Shown: piece after piece, positions 61,401-64,000 of the stretch
How the letters are laid out: every line of letters starts with the position of its first letter
How positions within the stretch are numbered: the stretch's first letter is position 1
DNA from: Varroa destructor
Taxonomy: Eukaryota; Arthropoda; Arachnida; Mesostigmata; Varroidae
Length of the DNA: 64,000 bases
NCBI RefSeq assembly: GCF_002443255.2
Contig: NW_019211457.1
Location: 35,718,105 to 35,782,104 of the forward strand
Reading direction: 5' to 3'
The notes under the pieces: generated by a model
Seen by the model: only the letters and a program-made list of their open reading frames with translations
What the model was told of the DNA's origin: nothing
Database searches by the model: none
Position numbers and translations under genes: made by a program

Positions 61401-64000
61401 TTGTAGCGATTTAATAGATAAGTCTCAGCGTGGAGCCAAGTTCAGATTACCGACAGCGGCGTCCGAAGGCTGGATACACGTCCTTAAAATCGATGATTAC
61501 TCGTGGTCATGAGGGCGAACCTCGCGAAGCAAAGACAATAAAAAAGAGCAGCGAGAAAAGTGTTGCCTTTAAATCTAGTCTACATTTGATTAAACATGCT
61601 AATTCAGTTATTAAGAAGCACTTGTTGGCACCCTATACATGAATGAAGCCATTTGATTTAAGGCTAAAGCGACAAGTATTACGTTCTTTTTATCCTGTCT
61701 AGAAAAAAAAACCCAATCATATTCTAATATGTACGCACGAGCCCGTACGTGTAGATGGAGTGTCCACTATATCATGCACTGGCGCGACTTTTAAATTAAT
61801 AATTAAATCAGTTCTACAAGGGTTACAGTATTTTTTTTCGTTTAATCCTCTCCTTTTCTATGGGGGCGACGGTATTTTTTTCAAAGAAAAAACGTCCGCT
61901 TTGTTTCCTATTCTGTTTCGTTTTCACGGAGGCGTCGATGTTTAATAATTGACACTATAAGAATCTGCAAGCACTTCCATCTGTTTCAATTTTTTTAGAC
62001 GCGCGCCACAACATCGACATCTCAGGTTCAGTAGCAAGACTCGTTCGTGCTATTGCTGGCAATCGACCATTGTCGGGCTTTCCCTTCCCCTGGCAATACC
62101 AGAAAGTCTTCTTCGATGATAATAACAATAGTTATCATATCTTAAATATCATTCTAACAAATTGCGTTTGATCTAAAAGAAGAAACATTAACTGAGCTAC
62201 TCGAGCTCAGTATAGCAAATGACGGCCATTATAACAGAGATCAGTATTAATAACGTATTCATTTATATCTCGTTCTACGAAGAATGATGAAATGAATTGT
62301 TGCTAACTAAATCTTTTAACAAAGAAAATGACATCGTGTATATACATGATGCTAAAGAAGAGCTTGCATTACCTTGTCATGATAAATCGATTCTACCAGG
62401 TGCTGATCCGAACTACCCCACTGCTCCTAGATCTGGCGACAAATATTTAGGAGGATCCCTAGGTTCGTCAATTCGACATATAACAATGCCTTTCTTAAAG
62501 CAAAAGGTTTAGCAGAAGGAATAATCTGATTCTCATCGGTACAGTTTTTTTTCCATAATTTTTACTAAGCATTTATTTATTGACAAAATTTGCTTGAACG
62601 CTATCCTATACTATAGCCCATCGTTGAGAGATGTGCGGTAAGCCGGGTCTGGAAGTCATCTCATTTCTAATCCTCCTTCTGTTTTTAATAGCAGAGACAG
62701 CTGTTTGGACACTTGTTCACTAGACAATTCCCTATAGTTCTAGTTACAGCCGCATATTACCCTACGTAAATCAACGAGTTAATGGCGCCCCAGTTTTCGT
62801 AACTCGTCGACTATCCGCCTTTTCGTTTGGAGCGGAATGAATGTTGCCTATAAAAACGAAGGTTACCTGTGCCGATGCGGAACCGGACAAACAGCAGAAG
62901 CAACAACGAGGCGTCCCGATTTCAGTCCAATTGGCGCATTTTTTTTTTGCACGATTCACGCGGCCCTATCAACACTCTTTGTCCTTGCGATTGGAGCATC
63001 ATGTTTTGACATCTAGTATACAATTAAAGGTTCACAAAAGCAGACATTTTCATTGAACCAGCAACTAATCAGACGGTTATAGTCTATTTGATTAGAACTA
63101 GTTATAGGATACTCTGAAACTTCTGGTATGCATTGGCTCAGTGCCTTGCCAAACTTAATTGTGCCTTGAGTGACCCTTAGAAGCGTGCACTGCAAGTTAA
63201 AACTTGCACATAGAAGAATAATCGGCACATAGCATCTTTTCGACCATGTTTTTTTCTTCGCATGATCGTAATCCAGGCACTACATACATATCTGTGCTTC
63301 AATTAACTCATTTGGTGCTATACAGCTTACAGCCATAGTTACTCCTGAGTAATAGAAACACCTATACACAATTACCAAGTGTAGCATCAACCAAGTTACT
63401 TTTTCTACGACCCTCGACTGCTTCCAGAAACAGGCATAATGTTACCCAATACTACACTGCTTGTTAGTTCTTTAGTTTATTTGCCTTCAATTGGCCTATC
63501 CATGTATGTGTGCGGATGTACGTGTGCACGTATAGGGCAGGATCGGAAAACTAGATTCCTAACAGAGCTGGCTAGCAGTATCGGTACGCCCATAATGAGT
63601 ATACTAATCGAACTAAAATATGAAATAACAAAATAATTTGGATATGTGTGTGGCGGTTTATTGTTGTTACTTCGGCAATGCTCGTAGTATTACTAAAGGC
63701 CCTTCTCAACGAGACGGAGCCGAAACGCGCTAAATCCGCCTGGAACGATTATGACGGCAACGGTCTTTATTAACGGCTTTTATAGATAATGATAAATCGA
63801 TAGAGAGAGAGACAGACACAGATGCACATACCCACCTGTCTGTACAGGTGTCGTCGATTCTAATCAGGTTAATTCACGTTTCTCTTTGTGTTTGAAGAAG
63901 AACATTTAATTAGTCATTATCATCATCATCATCATCGTACGGTAATGAACGGCCTGAAGCACAGAACGATATTTTCTTAAAACATATTCGATGACGGCTG
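58450..64000. other. Intergenic or long-intron sequence to the window end
   Basis: No recognised genes. Open readings at 60020-60506 and 62841-63056 (plus) and 58661-58956 (minus) have no motif or splice context that I trust. A (CAT)n tract lies at 63918-63936. Confidence 0.4.

Overview
The window is nuclear DNA from an animal. It is AT-rich, genes are split by spliceosomal introns (0.1-6 kb), gene density is low, and there are many microsatellites and decayed transposable elements. The recognisable proteins (KLHL8, prefoldin subunit 6, DJ-1, a BED-type zinc-finger protein) and the mariner relic fit an arthropod. A chelicerate or mite is my guess only; nothing in the sequence fixes the species.

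Layout. 1-2.5 kb: intergenic, with a broken mariner transposase fragment. 2.5-20.7 kb, minus strand: a complete kelch-like 8 (KLHL8-type) gene. I rebuilt it as 12 coding exons whose phases all agree, giving 708 codons with BTB, BACK and six kelch repeats. One of its introns appears to use a GC donor. 20.7-27 kb: intergenic, mostly microsatellites. About 27-28.6 kb: GC-rich, promoter-like. 28.9-30.0 kb, plus strand: an intronless BED-like zinc-finger protein of 369 aa. 31-40 kb: no gene seen; degenerate LINE reverse-transcriptase pieces and two copies, in opposite orientation, of a tRNA-derived SINE-like element. 40.9-42.2 kb, minus strand: prefoldin subunit 6 in two exons. 42.5-45.7 kb, plus strand: DJ-1/PARK7 in five exons, head-to-head with prefoldin 6 and with an in-frame N-terminal extension that resembles a mitochondrial presequence. 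Its last intron holds a large AT-rich palindrome. 46-64 kb: sparse. I see a probable first coding exon of a small single-pass membrane protein (50.2 kb), a candidate terminal exon on the minus strand (52.5 kb), and a short exon-like segment (58.1 kb), but no family I can name.

The recognisable genes act in different processes: a Cul3 ubiquitin-ligase adaptor (KLHL8), nuclear DNA binding (BED protein), cotranslational folding of actin and tubulin (prefoldin), and oxidative-stress/glyoxal defence (DJ-1). The only regulatory link the layout suggests is a shared promoter between prefoldin 6 and DJ-1.
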